From contig CALBNS010000078.1 in the NCBI GenBank assembly GCA_937896665.1, positions 1-26,782 of the forward strand: a stretch of DNA of 26,782 bases, given 5' to 3'. Shown one piece after another: positions 13,248-22,474 of this stretch (positions are counted from its first letter, which is position 1; every line of letters begins with the position of its first letter). Position numbers and translations under genes: made by a program. This DNA comes from an uncultured Clostridia bacterium. Lineage in GTDB: Bacteria; Bacillota; Clostridia; Lachnospirales; Lachnospiraceae. Under the pieces are notes generated by a model. It searched no databases. It was not told the origin of the DNA and saw nothing but the letters and a program-made list of their open reading frames with translations.

Positions 13248-14390
13248 TTACCACCTGCTTTCTATCTGTTCATACACTTCTCGTTCTGTCTGCAAAATCT
13301 CATCAACCGACGGATTCTCAATATTTTTATGATTCATCATACAATTTTCTATAATTTCCGGTATCTCCGGATACTTTATTTTCCTCTCTAAGAATTTGCT
13401 GACTGCCAGCTCATTTGCCGCATTAAATACAGTCGGAAGCGTTCCCCCAATCCGTCCTGCCTCGAATGCCAGACGCAGTCCGTAAAACGTTTCCATATCC
13501 GGTGTCTCAAAAGTCAGCTGCGACAAGGCCTTGAAATCCACCCTTGAACCTGGTAAGAACCGACGCTCCGGATAATATAATGCATATTGGATCGGCAGCT
13601 TCATGTCCGGCGTACCAAGCTCTGCAACAATCGCACCATCCACATATTCTACCATAGAATGAATAATACTTTGTGGATGTACCACAACCTCAATCTGGTC
13701 GATATCCACATCAAAAAGCCATTTTGCCTCAATGACTTCCAATCCCTTATTTACCAAAGTAGATGAATCAATTGTAATCTTTCTTCCCATCTCCCAGTTT
13801 GGATGTTTCAAGGCATCTTCCACCTGAATATTTATAAGATCCTCACGTTTTCTTCCACGGAATGGTCCGCCGGAAGCAGTCAGTAATATTTTATGAAGTG
13901 CCTTCTCCTGTCCACCCTGCAGTGATTGAAAAATCGCACTGTGTTCACTGTCAACCGGTAAAATACGTACTCCATATTCTTGAGCGAGTGGCATAATGAT
14001 ATGACCTGCTGTGACCAGTGTCTCTTTGTTTGCCAATGCAATATCTTTTCCTGCCTTAATTGCTTCAATCGTCGGCCGTATTCCAATCATTCCTACAATA
14101 GCTGTCACAAGAATTTCTGTCCCCTCCATTGCAGCAATCTCAAGCAGTCCGTCCATTCCAGCGACTACTTTTACATCTAAATCTTTAATATTCTCACGCA
14201 GCGCATTTGCCGCTTCTTCTTTCCACACTGCCACAAGTTTCGGCTGAAACTCTCTAATCTGTTCTTCTAACAGTCGGATATTGCTTCCTGCCGCCAGTCC
14301 AAGCACTTCGATATCTTTATTCTCTCTGACTACCTCTAAAGTCTGTGTACCAATCGACCCTGTCGATCCTAAAATTGCTATTTTCTTCAT
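13248..14390 (-). CDS. dxr: 1-deoxy-D-xylulose-5-phosphate reductoisomerase
   Basis: A 380-aa enzyme, normal length. It converts DXP to 2-C-methyl-D-erythritol 4-phosphate with NADPH, the first committed step of the MEP isoprenoid route. GSTGSIG (8-14) binds NADPH; NKETLVTAG (121-129) follows, and DSEHSA (147-152) holds the metal ligands. ASGGPFRG and the NKGLEVIEA segment complete the active site. AAAGGA lies before the ATG. Grouping with uppS and cdsA links isoprenoid supply to undecaprenyl phosphate and membrane synthesis. Confidence 0.97.
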   Translation of the reverse strand: MKKIAILGSTGSIGTQTLEVVRENKDIEVLGLAAGSNIRLLEEQIREFQPKLVAVWKEEAANALRENIKDLDVKVVAGMDGLLEIAAMEGTEILVTAIVGMIGIRPTIEAIKAGKDIALANKETLVTAGHIIMPLAQEYGVRILPVDSEHSAIFQSLQGGQEKALHKILLTASGGPFRGRKREDLINIQVEDALKHPNWEMGRKITIDSSTLVNKGLEVIEAKWLFDVDIDQIEVVVHPQSIIHSMVEYVDGAIVAELGTPDMKLPIQYALYYPERRFLPGSRVDFKALSQLTFETPDMETFYGLRLAFEAGRIGGTLPTVFNAANELAVSKFLERKIKYPEIPEIIENCMMNHKNIENPSVDEILQTEREVYEQIESRW

Positions 14391-14409
14391 GTAAATTCCT
14401 TTCCTGTTC

Positions 14410-15207
14410 TTACATCAATGCAACTGCCATATAGTAAATAATCGGTGCCGTAATAATCACGCTGTCAAAACGATCTAAGATACCCCCGTGCCCCGGTATC
14501 AGTGTCCCATAGTCTTTGATATCATGATTTCGTTTGATCCCGGAAGCTGCCAAATCTCCTATCTGAGAAATCACAGCACCCACTGCACAAATTACTGCAT
14601 AGTGCAGAGTATTTGCATCTACAGCTGCAAAATGATTGATTGCCAATGCATAAACAGCTCCCAAAAGTGCTGCGCCTGCAACGCCTCCGACTGCTCCTTC
14701 AATGGATTTCTTCGGGCTCAACACCGGCGCCAGCTTATGTTTTCCAATCAGCACGCCCACACAGTAAGCACTTGTATCACATCCCCATGAGCAAAGGAAA
14801 ATAAGCCATACAAGAAATGCTCCCTGCTCAAGCATTCTTGTCTGATATACATAGGATAACATTGCACTTACATAAAATAATCCAAAGAACGCAAGCATAA
14901 TATGTTCCGAACAGTATGCCGGATAAGTAAACACATACATTGCCATAATTGCAATCAAAAATCCGATTACAAGCAACATCACCATATCCGTTCTGCCCAT
15001 ACGGATTATGGCAAAATAAAGCATTGCTGCTGCATATCCTATAAAGCCCAGTGGTTTATTGTTTATCTGTAAAATCTTGTATAATTCTGTCATCCCAATC
15101 AGACTGATGATCAGAATTGTTGCAAATAAAATATCGCCGCCACTGATAATCGTCAGCAATGCAAGAATCACAAGTAGTATTCCACTTAATAGCCTTGTCT
15201 TAAACAT
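14410..15207 (-). CDS. cdsA: Phosphatidate cytidylyltransferase (CDP-diglyceride synthase)
   Basis: A 265-aa polytopic membrane enzyme making CDP-diacylglycerol from phosphatidate and CTP. The family signature lies near the C-terminus: LSPKKSIEGAVGG, then IGDLAASGIKR and DYGTLIPGHGGILDRFDS with the catalytic aspartates. About seven or eight hydrophobic helices precede it. ATG directly follows the uppS stop, and its ribosome site lies within the uppS end. Confidence 0.96.
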   Translation of the reverse strand: MFKTRLLSGILLVILALLTIISGGDILFATILIISLIGMTELYKILQINNKPLGFIGYAAAMLYFAIIRMGRTDMVMLLVIGFLIAIMAMYVFTYPAYCSEHIMLAFFGLFYVSAMLSYVYQTRMLEQGAFLVWLIFLCSWGCDTSAYCVGVLIGKHKLAPVLSPKKSIEGAVGGVAGAALLGAVYALAINHFAAVDANTLHYAVICAVGAVISQIGDLAASGIKRNHDIKDYGTLIPGHGGILDRFDSVIITAPIIYYMAVALM

Positions 15208-15921
15208 CTATTCCTCTCCTCCTTTGACACCGCCGTAACGTCGTTCTCTACCATTATAATGCTCAATCGCCTTTATCAATTCCTCTTTTGTAAAATCCGG
15301 CCATAAAACATCTGTAAAATAGAATTCGGTATATGCCATCTGCCATAACAGATAATTTGACAGTCTCTGTTCTCCGCTTGTGCGAATCAAAAGATCTGGG
15401 TCTGGAATATCATGTGTGTCCAGATAGCTTTCAAATACAGCCTCATCAATCTGCTCTGCATCCACTTTTCCAACTTTGCAGTCTGCACACATCCTACGCA
15501 TAGCCCGAAGCATCTCATCTCGGCTTCCATAGTTCAGTGCAATCTGAAAATTCAGTCCGTCATAATTTTTAGATGCCTCCTCAAGTTCTGCAATCCGGTT
15601 ACGTATATCTTCATCTAATGCTGACTTATCACCTAAAACACGCACTTTCATACGATTTTTATCGGCTGTTTTGAGACAAGTTTTCATGTAATTGCGAAGA
15701 AGTTTCATCAGTGCGTCCACTTCACTCTTTGGTCTGCTCCAGTTCTCTGTAGAGAAGGCATACACAGTCAGATATTTGATTCCAAGCTTATATGCCTCTT
15801 CACAAATACGTTCCACATTTTTACTGCCCTGTGCATGACCATAATTTCTAGGCATTCCTTTTTTCTTTGCCCAGCGTCCGTTTCCATCCAGAATAATTGC
15901 TACATGTTGTGGTACGTTCAT
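15208..15921 (-). CDS. uppS: Undecaprenyl diphosphate synthase (cis-prenyltransferase)
   Basis: A 237-aa enzyme that adds isopentenyl units to farnesyl diphosphate to give the C55 carrier lipid for wall synthesis. ILDGNGRWAKK (10-20) contains catalytic D12, GHAQGSKN follows, and the RTSGEQRLSNYLLWQ and TEFYF motifs near the C-terminus complete the fold. GGGAGGAG lies before the ATG. Two hairpins fill the 123-nt leader. Confidence 0.96.
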   Translation of the reverse strand: MNVPQHVAIILDGNGRWAKKKGMPRNYGHAQGSKNVERICEEAYKLGIKYLTVYAFSTENWSRPKSEVDALMKLLRNYMKTCLKTADKNRMKVRVLGDKSALDEDIRNRIAELEEASKNYDGLNFQIALNYGSRDEMLRAMRRMCADCKVGKVDAEQIDEAVFESYLDTHDIPDPDLLIRTSGEQRLSNYLLWQMAYTEFYFTDVLWPDFTKEELIKAIEHYNGRERRYGGVKGGEE

Positions 15922-15938
15922 ATTTTTCTCCTCCCTTT

Positions 15939-15980
15939 TGTCACGAAATATATCTCTGTAAGTCTAGCTATTTCGTGACA
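15939..15980 (-). promoter_or_regulatory. Perfect 12-bp inverted repeat in the uppS leader
   Basis: TGTCACGAAATA (15939-15950) and TATTTCGTGACA (15969-15980) with an 18-nt loop. In the transcript this stem ends 4 nt before the GGGAGG of uppS. There is no T run, so it is not a simple terminator; it could be a processing or regulatory element or a protein-binding dyad. Confidence 0.55.
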
Positions 15981-15988
15981 TGCAAAGA

Positions 15989-16026
15989 AGATAAGTAAAG
16001 CCTGTACATACATTCTTCACTTATCT
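15989..16026 (-). terminator. Terminator-like hairpin after frr
   Basis: On the minus strand, AGATAAGTGAAG pairs with CTTTACTTATCT (one G-U pair, 14-nt loop), followed by TCTTTG. It starts 18 nt after the frr stop and could give partial termination between frr and uppS. Confidence 0.5.
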
Positions 16027-16044
16027 CCCTGTTATGCTCATATT

Positions 16045-16596
16045 CTATACCGTAAGAACTTCTTTTGATTTTGCTTCTACGGTTTTATCTACATTTGCAA
16101 CATACTTGTCTGTCAGTTTCTGTAATTCTGTTTCCAAATCTTTAATCTCATCTTCTGAAACTTCAGTGCCTTTTAACTTTTTGAACGCATCGTTACCATC
16201 ACGACGAATATTTCTCAATGCTACTTTTGCAGCTTCGCCTTTTTTCTTAACGTCCTTTACTAACTCTTTTCTTCGCTCCTCTGTAAGTTCTGGGAATATC
16301 AGACGAATTACAGTTCCATCATTAGAAGGGGTAATACCGATATCTGATGTCAGGATTGCTTTTTCGATTGCTTTTATCATGCTCTTTTCCCAAGGCTGAA
16401 TCTGAATCATACGTGCTTCAGGAACAGAAACATTCGCCACCTGCTGGATTGGTGTTGGCACTCCATAGTAATCTACTACTAATTTATCCAATACATGTGG
16501 ATTGGCACGTCCTGCACGAATTGTCATCAATTCTTTTTCCAAACTTGTTAATGTTTTCTGCATCTTTGTATCATATACTTGTATTCTCTCGTTCAT
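16045..16596 (-). CDS. frr: Ribosome recycling factor
   Basis: A 183-aa protein of standard length. It splits post-termination ribosomes together with EF-G. RAGRANPHVLDKLVVDYYG and the LTEERRKELVK segment are typical, and the long three-helix bundle and small domain are evident from the heptad pattern. AAGGAG precedes the ATG. It follows pyrH by 32 nt, the usual order. Confidence 0.97.
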   Translation of the reverse strand: MNERIQVYDTKMQKTLTSLEKELMTIRAGRANPHVLDKLVVDYYGVPTPIQQVANVSVPEARMIQIQPWEKSMIKAIEKAILTSDIGITPSNDGTVIRLIFPELTEERRKELVKDVKKKGEAAKVALRNIRRDGNDAFKKLKGTEVSEDEIKDLETELQKLTDKYVANVDKTVEAKSKEVLTV

Positions 16597-16628
16597 GGTA
16601 ATCTCCTTTTTCTAATCATTTTCTATCA

Positions 16629-17324
16629 TTACACAGTTACTTTTGTACCTGTAAATGTCCCTGTCATAGTCTCTACAATACTGTTCGGTTCATTCAATCC
16701 AAACACTAACATCGGCATCTTATTTTCCATACACAAGATAGACGCTGCAAGGTCAACAGCCGCAAGTCTTTTGTCAACTGTCTCCTGAATGGTAATTTCA
16801 TCATATTTCTTCGCATCAGGATTTAATTTCGGGTCGCTGTCGTAGATACCATCAATTGCTTTTGCAAGCAGCATTGCATCTGCTTCAATTTCAATTGCAC
16901 GAAGCACTGCTCCTGTATCTGTTGAAAAATAAGGATGGCCTGTTCCGCCTGCAAAGAAAACAACCTTTCCTGCATTCAACGCTTCCACTGCCGAATCTTT
17001 TGAAAAAAGACTCGTAAATGCTCCGCATGTAAACGGAGTAAAAATCTCTGTCTTCATGCCTACATGTCTAAAAATATCAGATACATAAATACAATTCATC
17101 ACAGTTGCCAGCATACCGATCTGGTCTGCCTTTGTACGATCAATCGTTTCGCTTGTTCTGCCTCTCCAGAAATTGCCGCCTCCGGTAACGATTGCCACCT
17201 GAATTCCGTCGTCTACTAACTGTTTAACTTGTTTCGCAACACCAATGCAGGTCGCTTCGTCAAATCCTGTCTTTTTATCTCCTGCCAAGGCTTCGCCGCT
17301 GAGCTTTAATAGCACTCTCTTCAT
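16629..17324 (-). CDS. pyrH: Uridylate kinase (UMP kinase)
   Basis: A 231-aa amino-acid-kinase-fold enzyme making UDP from UMP. VLLKLSGEALAG at the N-terminus, TGGGNFWRG for the phosphate loop and GGTGHPYFSTDT for the nucleotide site are present. The start at ATG 17324 lies 8 nt after GAGGAGA; the longer frame to 17342 is rejected. It is hexameric and usually GTP-activated and UTP-inhibited in bacteria. Confidence 0.97.
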   Translation of the reverse strand: MKRVLLKLSGEALAGDKKTGFDEATCIGVAKQVKQLVDDGIQVAIVTGGGNFWRGRTSETIDRTKADQIGMLATVMNCIYVSDIFRHVGMKTEIFTPFTCGAFTSLFSKDSAVEALNAGKVVFFAGGTGHPYFSTDTGAVLRAIEIEADAMLLAKAIDGIYDSDPKLNPDAKKYDEITIQETVDKRLAAVDLAASILCMENKMPMLVFGLNEPNSIVETMTGTFTGTKVTV

Positions 17325-17355
17325 TTGTTGTTCTCCTCTCATAGCTATCGTTCAT

Positions 17356-17384
17356 ATTATACCATAAACGTTTTCGATTGGACA
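17356..17384 (-). promoter_or_regulatory. pyrH promoter (extended -10)
   Basis: On the minus strand TGG-TATAAT (17361-17356 for the hexamer) with a poor -35 (TGTCCA, 17384-17379) at 17 nt. The TG dinucleotide makes an extended -10. It lies about 30 nt before the pyrH start codon. Confidence 0.6.
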
Positions 17385-17485
17385 GACTATTTTCTTATCC
17401 TTTTATATTTTTTTAATTTTTCTTTATACTTAAACCATATTTTTTTCTGCTGAAACATGCTATGATATCACAAGAGGTGAACGAT

Positions 17486-17881
17486 ATGAAAGAAAAATTA
17501 CAACGTTTTATGTACGGTCGTTACGGAGTGGATTCTTTCTCAAAATTTTTAATGGGATTATTCCTTGCCGGATGGGTTCTAGATCTTTTCGTTGACAGCC
17601 GTATATTAAGTTCCTGGACCCTTCTAATATTAATTTATACATACTATCGTATGTTTTCAAAAAATTGCACAAAGCGTTATCAGGAAAATCAACAGTTTTT
17701 ACAGTTAAAAGGGAAAGTGCTTTCGAGATTCCGAAAAGAGCAGTCTCTGATGAATCAGCGAAAAACACACCATATTTACAAGTGTCCTACCTGCAAGCAA
17801 AAGATTCGTGTTCCAAAAGGGAAGGGCCGCATCTGCATTACATGCCCAAAATGTAAAACAGAATTCACAAAGACCAGTTAA
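17486..17881 (+). CDS. Small membrane protein with C-terminal zinc ribbon
   Basis: A 131-aa protein. ATG 17486 follows AGAGGTGA. Two hydrophobic segments (about 18-38 and 44-60) are followed by a basic stretch and a C-terminal zinc ribbon, CPTC (about 99-102) and CPKC (about 121-124). I recall similar proteins in many Lachnospiraceae with no assigned role. It stands alone, divergent from pyrH and ended by a strong terminator. Confidence 0.75.
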   Translation: MKEKLQRFMYGRYGVDSFSKFLMGLFLAGWVLDLFVDSRILSSWTLLILIYTYYRMFSKNCTKRYQENQQFLQLKGKVLSRFRKEQSLMNQRKTHHIYKCPTCKQKIRVPKGKGRICITCPKCKTEFTKTS

Positions 17882-17894
17882 GCATAAGTATAAT

Positions 17895-17927
17895 AAACGG
17901 GAAGACTCATACAATCTTCCCGTTTTT
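17895..17927 (+). terminator. Strong intrinsic terminator
   Basis: AAACGGGAAGA, 9-nt loop, TCTTCCCGTTT and TT: an 11-bp perfect stem with a T run. It lies between the convergent zinc-ribbon and lipase genes and probably serves the lipase operon in the other direction too. Confidence 0.85.
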
Positions 17928-17932
17928 ACACT

Positions 17933-18862
17933 CTATTTACAAATCCTTTTTTCCAGCCAGTTCAGAATATCCTCATACGCCTGTTCTTTTCCATATTCAT
18001 TTAAAATTTCATGACGAGCGCCCGCATACATCTTTATTTCTACATGATTCATCCCCCGATTTCGATAGGCCTGACAGACTTTTTCTACCCCTTTTCCAGA
18101 GTTTCCAACCGGGTCTTCCTTTCCTGCGACGAAAAGTACAGGTAATGTCATTGGTATTTTTCCTGCATTCTCCTGTCGATTCATTCTCACCATTCCACAA
18201 AACAGATTATAATATGCATTCACTGTAAATATAAAGCTGCACAGAGGATCATTTTTGTATTTTCTTACACTTTCAGGGTTCCTCGAGAGCCAGCTAGAGC
18301 CATCTGTCGCAGATTGGAACTGTTTCTCATATCCACCCGCTGCCATATTGTTTACGAGCTTGCTTCGGTACTCCCAGCCTTTGCATGCGGCAATCAGTCT
18401 GCACACCACTTTTCCTGCATTTAACGTAATATTTGACTGGTGACCTGTTCCCATAATAACAGCACCAGCGATTCCTTCTCCATAAAGTCCCAGATATTGT
18501 CTTACCAGGAAAGACCCCATACTGTGCCCCATAATAAAATACGGAACATGAGGATATTTCCGTTCTGTATATACACGAAGCTGATGAATATCAGCAATCA
18601 CAATTTCATTTCCATTTTTTTCATGAAAAAACCCTCGTTTTTCTGAAGATGTCACAGACTTTCCGTGTCCCAGATGGTCGTGTCCTACAACATAATATCC
18701 ATTCTGAGCCAAAAATTCTGCAAAATCATTGTAACGGTTGATATGCTCCACCATACCGTGGCAGATTTGTAATACTGCTTTCACTTCCTGCTTCGGTTTC
18801 CATTCAATTGCATGGATCCGAGTCAAGCCATCTTTTGACGGATAATAGAATTCATTTTTCAC
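17933..18862 (-). CDS. Alpha/beta hydrolase, monoacylglycerol lipase-like
   Basis: A 309-aa protein of the Hydrolase_4 (lysophospholipase/monoglyceride lipase) type. It has CHGMVEH with the oxyanion region (34-40), GHDHLGHGKS, nucleophile S114 in GHSMGS, a later Asp in AGKEDPVGN and the catalytic His in GARHEIL. No signal peptide, so probably cytoplasmic. GTG start with AGGAGAGG upstream; the start overlaps the trkH stop by 4 nt, implying coupled translation with potassium uptake genes. Substrate unknown; acylglycerols are likely. Confidence 0.85.
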   Translation of the reverse strand: MKNEFYYPSKDGLTRIHAIEWKPKQEVKAVLQICHGMVEHINRYNDFAEFLAQNGYYVVGHDHLGHGKSVTSSEKRGFFHEKNGNEIVIADIHQLRVYTERKYPHVPYFIMGHSMGSFLVRQYLGLYGEGIAGAVIMGTGHQSNITLNAGKVVCRLIAACKGWEYRSKLVNNMAAGGYEKQFQSATDGSSWLSRNPESVRKYKNDPLCSFIFTVNAYYNLFCGMVRMNRQENAGKIPMTLPVLFVAGKEDPVGNSGKGVEKVCQAYRNRGMNHVEIKMYAGARHEILNEYGKEQAYEDILNWLEKRICK

Positions 18863-20349
18863 AGTTTGACCTCTCCTTTTTCTCTTTTATTCCTTTTTTC
18901 CGGCAATCGAATCGGAAGCTTCCATGTCCCCGGCGATAACAGCACCAACATTGGGAAAATCTCTAAACGTCCCACCAGCATATCAAAGCTTAATATTAAT
19001 TTGGAAAACACGCTAAAGCTACCGAAATTACCGGTCGGACCCACCACATTAAGTCCCGGACCAATATTATTAAACGTTGCCACAACGGCTGTAATATTCG
19101 TTGTCATGTCTTTTCCATCCAGACTGACTGCAAGAACAGATAGGATTCCAATAATCGAATACACTGCCAGATATACCAGCACGCGCTTAACCGTTTCATC
19201 AGGCACCACTCTTCCGTCGGTTCTTACTTTTCTGACACTCCGGGGATGAACGATTGCCAGAACTTCATTTTTAATAGACTTCAAAAGTATAACCAATCTC
19301 GATACTTTAAATCCACCACCTGTACTTCCCGCACATGCACCCATCAACATCAAAAGTACCAGCACTGTTTTTGAAAACTCAGGCCATTGATTAAAATCCG
19401 CAGTCGCATATCCGGTGGTACTCACAATAGAAGACACCTGGAATATCGAAGTCTGAAAAGCTTCAAAAATATTACGAAAACTATCCTGAATATTGATTGC
19501 AATCAGGATTGCCGAAGTAAATACAATTACTAAAAAATACCGCAGTTCGTCATTCAACAATGCCTCTTTCGGTTTGCGTATCAGCAACAAATAATAGACA
19601 ATAAAATTAATAGAACACAACAGCATAAAGACTGTTATGATTATCTGTACCGCCAAATTGTAAGAGCCTATGCTGGAATTTAACAGAGCAAATCCACCTG
19701 TACCTACTGTACCAAATGTTAGTGTCATTGCTTCAAACAAATTCAAACCCGCAAGTAATAATGCAATAATCTCGATTACAGTAATCCCAATATAAATGCC
19801 ATATAAAATCATGGCAGTACCTCTTACTTTTGGTACAAACTTTCCAACAGATGGTCCCGGACTCTCTGCACGCATCAAATGCACATCAGAACTCCCTGTC
19901 GACGGCAGAATTGCCATAATAAATACCAGTACGCCCATACCACCTACCCAGTGCGTAAACGAGCGCCAGAATAAGGCTGTGTGCGACAAAGCCTCTACAT
20001 CTGACAAAATGCTGGAACCAGTTGTAGTAAAACCGGAAATCGTTTCAAAAATTGCATCCACATAAGATGGGATTTCACCAGTCAGCGTAAATGGTAATGC
20101 ACCCACAAGACTGAGAACAATCCAACTCAGTGACACACTGACAAACCCTTCTTTCGAATAGAATAACTTACTTTTCGGTTTCTTCAGACGGCCAATCCAT
20201 CCAACAAGAAGACTTCCTGCTGCCACCGCAAGATATACTATCCCCCCTCCTTCCTGATAGACCCACGACACTACAGCAGGAAGCATCAGAAACAGACCGT
20301 CAAACGTAAGTACCCACGCTAACACATAGCGAATCATCGAATAATTCAT
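18859..20349 (-). CDS. trkH: Potassium uptake protein, TrkH/KtrB family
   Basis: A 496-aa channel-like transporter with four membrane-pore-membrane repeats. The selectivity filter glycines lie in FTTTGSS, GTVGTGGFA, STTGYATAD and NNIGPGLN. It forms a K+ pathway gated by the TrkA ring. The ATG follows TAGGAGG, 10 nt after trkA. TrkH and KtrB are close; partner and length favour the TrkH/TrkA naming. Confidence 0.93.
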   Translation of the reverse strand: MNYSMIRYVLAWVLTFDGLFLMLPAVVSWVYQEGGGIVYLAVAAGSLLVGWIGRLKKPKSKLFYSKEGFVSVSLSWIVLSLVGALPFTLTGEIPSYVDAIFETISGFTTTGSSILSDVEALSHTALFWRSFTHWVGGMGVLVFIMAILPSTGSSDVHLMRAESPGPSVGKFVPKVRGTAMILYGIYIGITVIEIIALLLAGLNLFEAMTLTFGTVGTGGFALLNSSIGSYNLAVQIIITVFMLLCSINFIVYYLLLIRKPKEALLNDELRYFLVIVFTSAILIAINIQDSFRNIFEAFQTSIFQVSSIVSTTGYATADFNQWPEFSKTVLVLLMLMGACAGSTGGGFKVSRLVILLKSIKNEVLAIVHPRSVRKVRTDGRVVPDETVKRVLVYLAVYSIIGILSVLAVSLDGKDMTTNITAVVATFNNIGPGLNVVGPTGNFGSFSVFSKLILSFDMLVGRLEIFPMLVLLSPGTWKLPIRLPEKRNKREKGEVKL

Positions 20350-20359
20350 AGCACGCCTC

Positions 20360-21715
20360 CTACATCAACGCATCCCTGATATCATGGAATCCGGTTCTTG
20401 TTGTAACCAAAATAACTGTATCCCCAACCTCAATCACACTCTGTCCATTTGGAATAGTAACTTTTCCTCTTCGTGAAATACAGCCTATTAAAACATTAGA
20501 TTTTAATTTCAGATTTTGAAGCGGAATTCCAACAACCGGAGAATCTTCACGAATTAAGAATTCCAAGGCCTCTACCCTGTTATCCTTCAACCGATAAAGC
20601 GTTTCAATATCACTGCCGATAGAGTTCTTCATCGCACGGACGTATTTGATAATCGTCTCTGCCGTAATATATTTCGGATAAATGGTACTTCCGACATCAA
20701 GATTACCGATAATCTCATCATAAGAGATTTTATGTATCTTAGTAATCAACTTCGCCTTAGAACAGCTTTTTGCATACAAAGAAAGCATGAGATTTTCTTC
20801 GTCAAACGCCGTATTGGTAATGAATGCCTCTGTCTCCATCAAACCTTCCTCTAACAAAAGATTCTTATCAGTGGCATCACCCTGAATAACCATTGCTTTT
20901 GGCAGCATTTCAACCAGTTCTTCGCATTCTGTTTCATCATTCTCAATAATCTTAACTTTAATTCCCATATCTATCAACTGCTTTGCAAGATAAATTGCCG
21001 TTCTTCCTGCACCTATAATCATTGCATCTTTCGCAGTTGTAGTTGGAACCCCGATACTTTTAAAGAAAGATACGGTTCTTGTCCTGCTCCCGATAATCGT
21101 AATGATATCTTTTTCTTTTAATTGAAAACTACCATCAGGGATAAGTACTTCTTTTCCACGTTCTACAATTGAAACCAAAATCTCCCTGCCCAATTTGTGA
21201 CTTAAATCCTTAAGCCTCATATCGCACAAAGGATTACCTGCCTCCAAGCGGTAATTTACAAGCTCTGCACGGCTTTTGGCAAAAGATTCTACCTTCAAGG
21301 CAGATGGGAATTTTAGCTGTCTTGCCATCTCAGTTGCTGTTGCAAGCTGAGGATTAATGACCATCGCAAGGCCCAGCGCCTCTTTAATAAACGGAATCTC
21401 ATCGTTATAAACAGGGTTACTGACTCTTGCAATGGTATGACACCCTCCCACCTTTCTTGCAAGCAGACAGCACAACAGATTCATCTCATCAGAACCGGTC
21501 ACCGCAATCAAAAGATCTGCCTCATTCACACCTGCTTCCATCAAAACCTTCAGGCTTGTACCATTGCCTGTGATTCCAAGTACATCACAGCTGTCCGAAA
21601 CATTTTGCACTTTCTTTTCCTGTGCATCTACTACTGTAATATCATGGTTTTCCTTGCTAAGTTGCTCTGCCAATGTATAACCTACATTTCCACATCCAAC
21701 AATAATTATCTTCAT
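20360..21715 (-). CDS. trkA: Trk system potassium uptake regulator TrkA
   Basis: A 451-aa cytoplasmic protein made of two RCK units: Rossmann GCGNVG (7-12) with TVVD, RCK_C, then a second Rossmann half with GAGRTAIYLAKQL and IIEND, and RCK_C. It binds NAD(H)/ATP and gates TrkH. The first gene of trkA-trkH-lipase. GAGGCGGG precedes the ATG. In the 90-nt upstream gap I see no riboswitch; TTGCAA-18-TATGCT is a possible weak promoter. Confidence 0.94.
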   Translation of the reverse strand: MKIIIVGCGNVGYTLAEQLSKENHDITVVDAQEKKVQNVSDSCDVLGITGNGTSLKVLMEAGVNEADLLIAVTGSDEMNLLCCLLARKVGGCHTIARVSNPVYNDEIPFIKEALGLAMVINPQLATATEMARQLKFPSALKVESFAKSRAELVNYRLEAGNPLCDMRLKDLSHKLGREILVSIVERGKEVLIPDGSFQLKEKDIITIIGSRTRTVSFFKSIGVPTTTAKDAMIIGAGRTAIYLAKQLIDMGIKVKIIENDETECEELVEMLPKAMVIQGDATDKNLLLEEGLMETEAFITNTAFDEENLMLSLYAKSCSKAKLITKIHKISYDEIIGNLDVGSTIYPKYITAETIIKYVRAMKNSIGSDIETLYRLKDNRVEALEFLIREDSPVVGIPLQNLKLKSNVLIGCISRRGKVTIPNGQSVIEVGDTVILVTTRTGFHDIRDALM

Positions 21716-21805
21716 GACTTTTCCCGCCTCATATTTATAATTTACACTAAATTAGAGCATATCACATATACTGTATAGTTTGCAAGAAGCTTTCCTAATT
21801 CTTAA

Positions 21806-22456
21806 CTATTCCTTTACCAATTTTACAAGTCTGCTTGTTCCAAGACGGTCTGCACCACAAGCCACAAAATTCTCTGCATCCTCAAAAGAAGCAATTCCAC
21901 CCGCAGCTTTCACTTTCACACTTTTTCCCACACATTTTTTCATCAGCGTTACATCTTCTATCGTTGCTCCTGCTTTTGAAAATCCAGTTGAAGTCTTAAT
22001 GTATTCTACTCCGGCCCTGGTCACAATTTCACACATCTTCACTTTTTCCTCTTCCGTCAACAGACAAGTCTCAATAATCACCTTCAGAACATGTCCTTCG
22101 CAAGCCTCATGAATTTCTCTGATTTCCGTCTCAAGTTCTTCATATTTCCTGTCCTTCAGCCAGCCAATATTAATTACCATGTCAATTTCTACTGCACCGT
22201 TTACGATGGCATCTTTTGTTTCAAACACTTTCACTGCTGTAGTACTATAGCCATTTGGAAAACCAATGACTGTACAGATTGGAATCTTTCCTTCTACATA
22301 TTCTGCCGCCTGTTTCACGTAAGAAGCAGGAATGCAGGCAGAAGCTGTCTGGTATCTCATCGCATCATCTAAAATCACTTTTATTTCTTCCCATGTTGCT
22401 GTCTGTGCAAGCAAGGTATGGTCTACCATTGCCAGTATTTTTTCTTTTTCCATCAT
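21806..22456 (-). CDS. deoC: Deoxyribose-phosphate aldolase
   Basis: A 216-aa class I aldolase splitting 2-deoxyribose 5-phosphate into glyceraldehyde 3-phosphate and acetaldehyde. Schiff-base lysine K154 lies in EYIKTSTGFS; K183 in KVKAAGGI and D92 in EIDMVINIG complete the proton relay. AAGGAA precedes an ATGATG pair. It is the last gene of the nucleoside operon. No clear terminator follows. Confidence 0.96.
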   Translation of the reverse strand: MMEKEKILAMVDHTLLAQTATWEEIKVILDDAMRYQTASACIPASYVKQAAEYVEGKIPICTVIGFPNGYSTTAVKVFETKDAIVNGAVEIDMVINIGWLKDRKYEELETEIREIHEACEGHVLKVIIETCLLTEEEKVKMCEIVTRAGVEYIKTSTGFSKAGATIEDVTLMKKCVGKSVKVKAAGGIASFEDAENFVACGADRLGTSRLVKLVKE

Positions 22457-22474
22457 GTTTCCTTCTTTTTTCCT

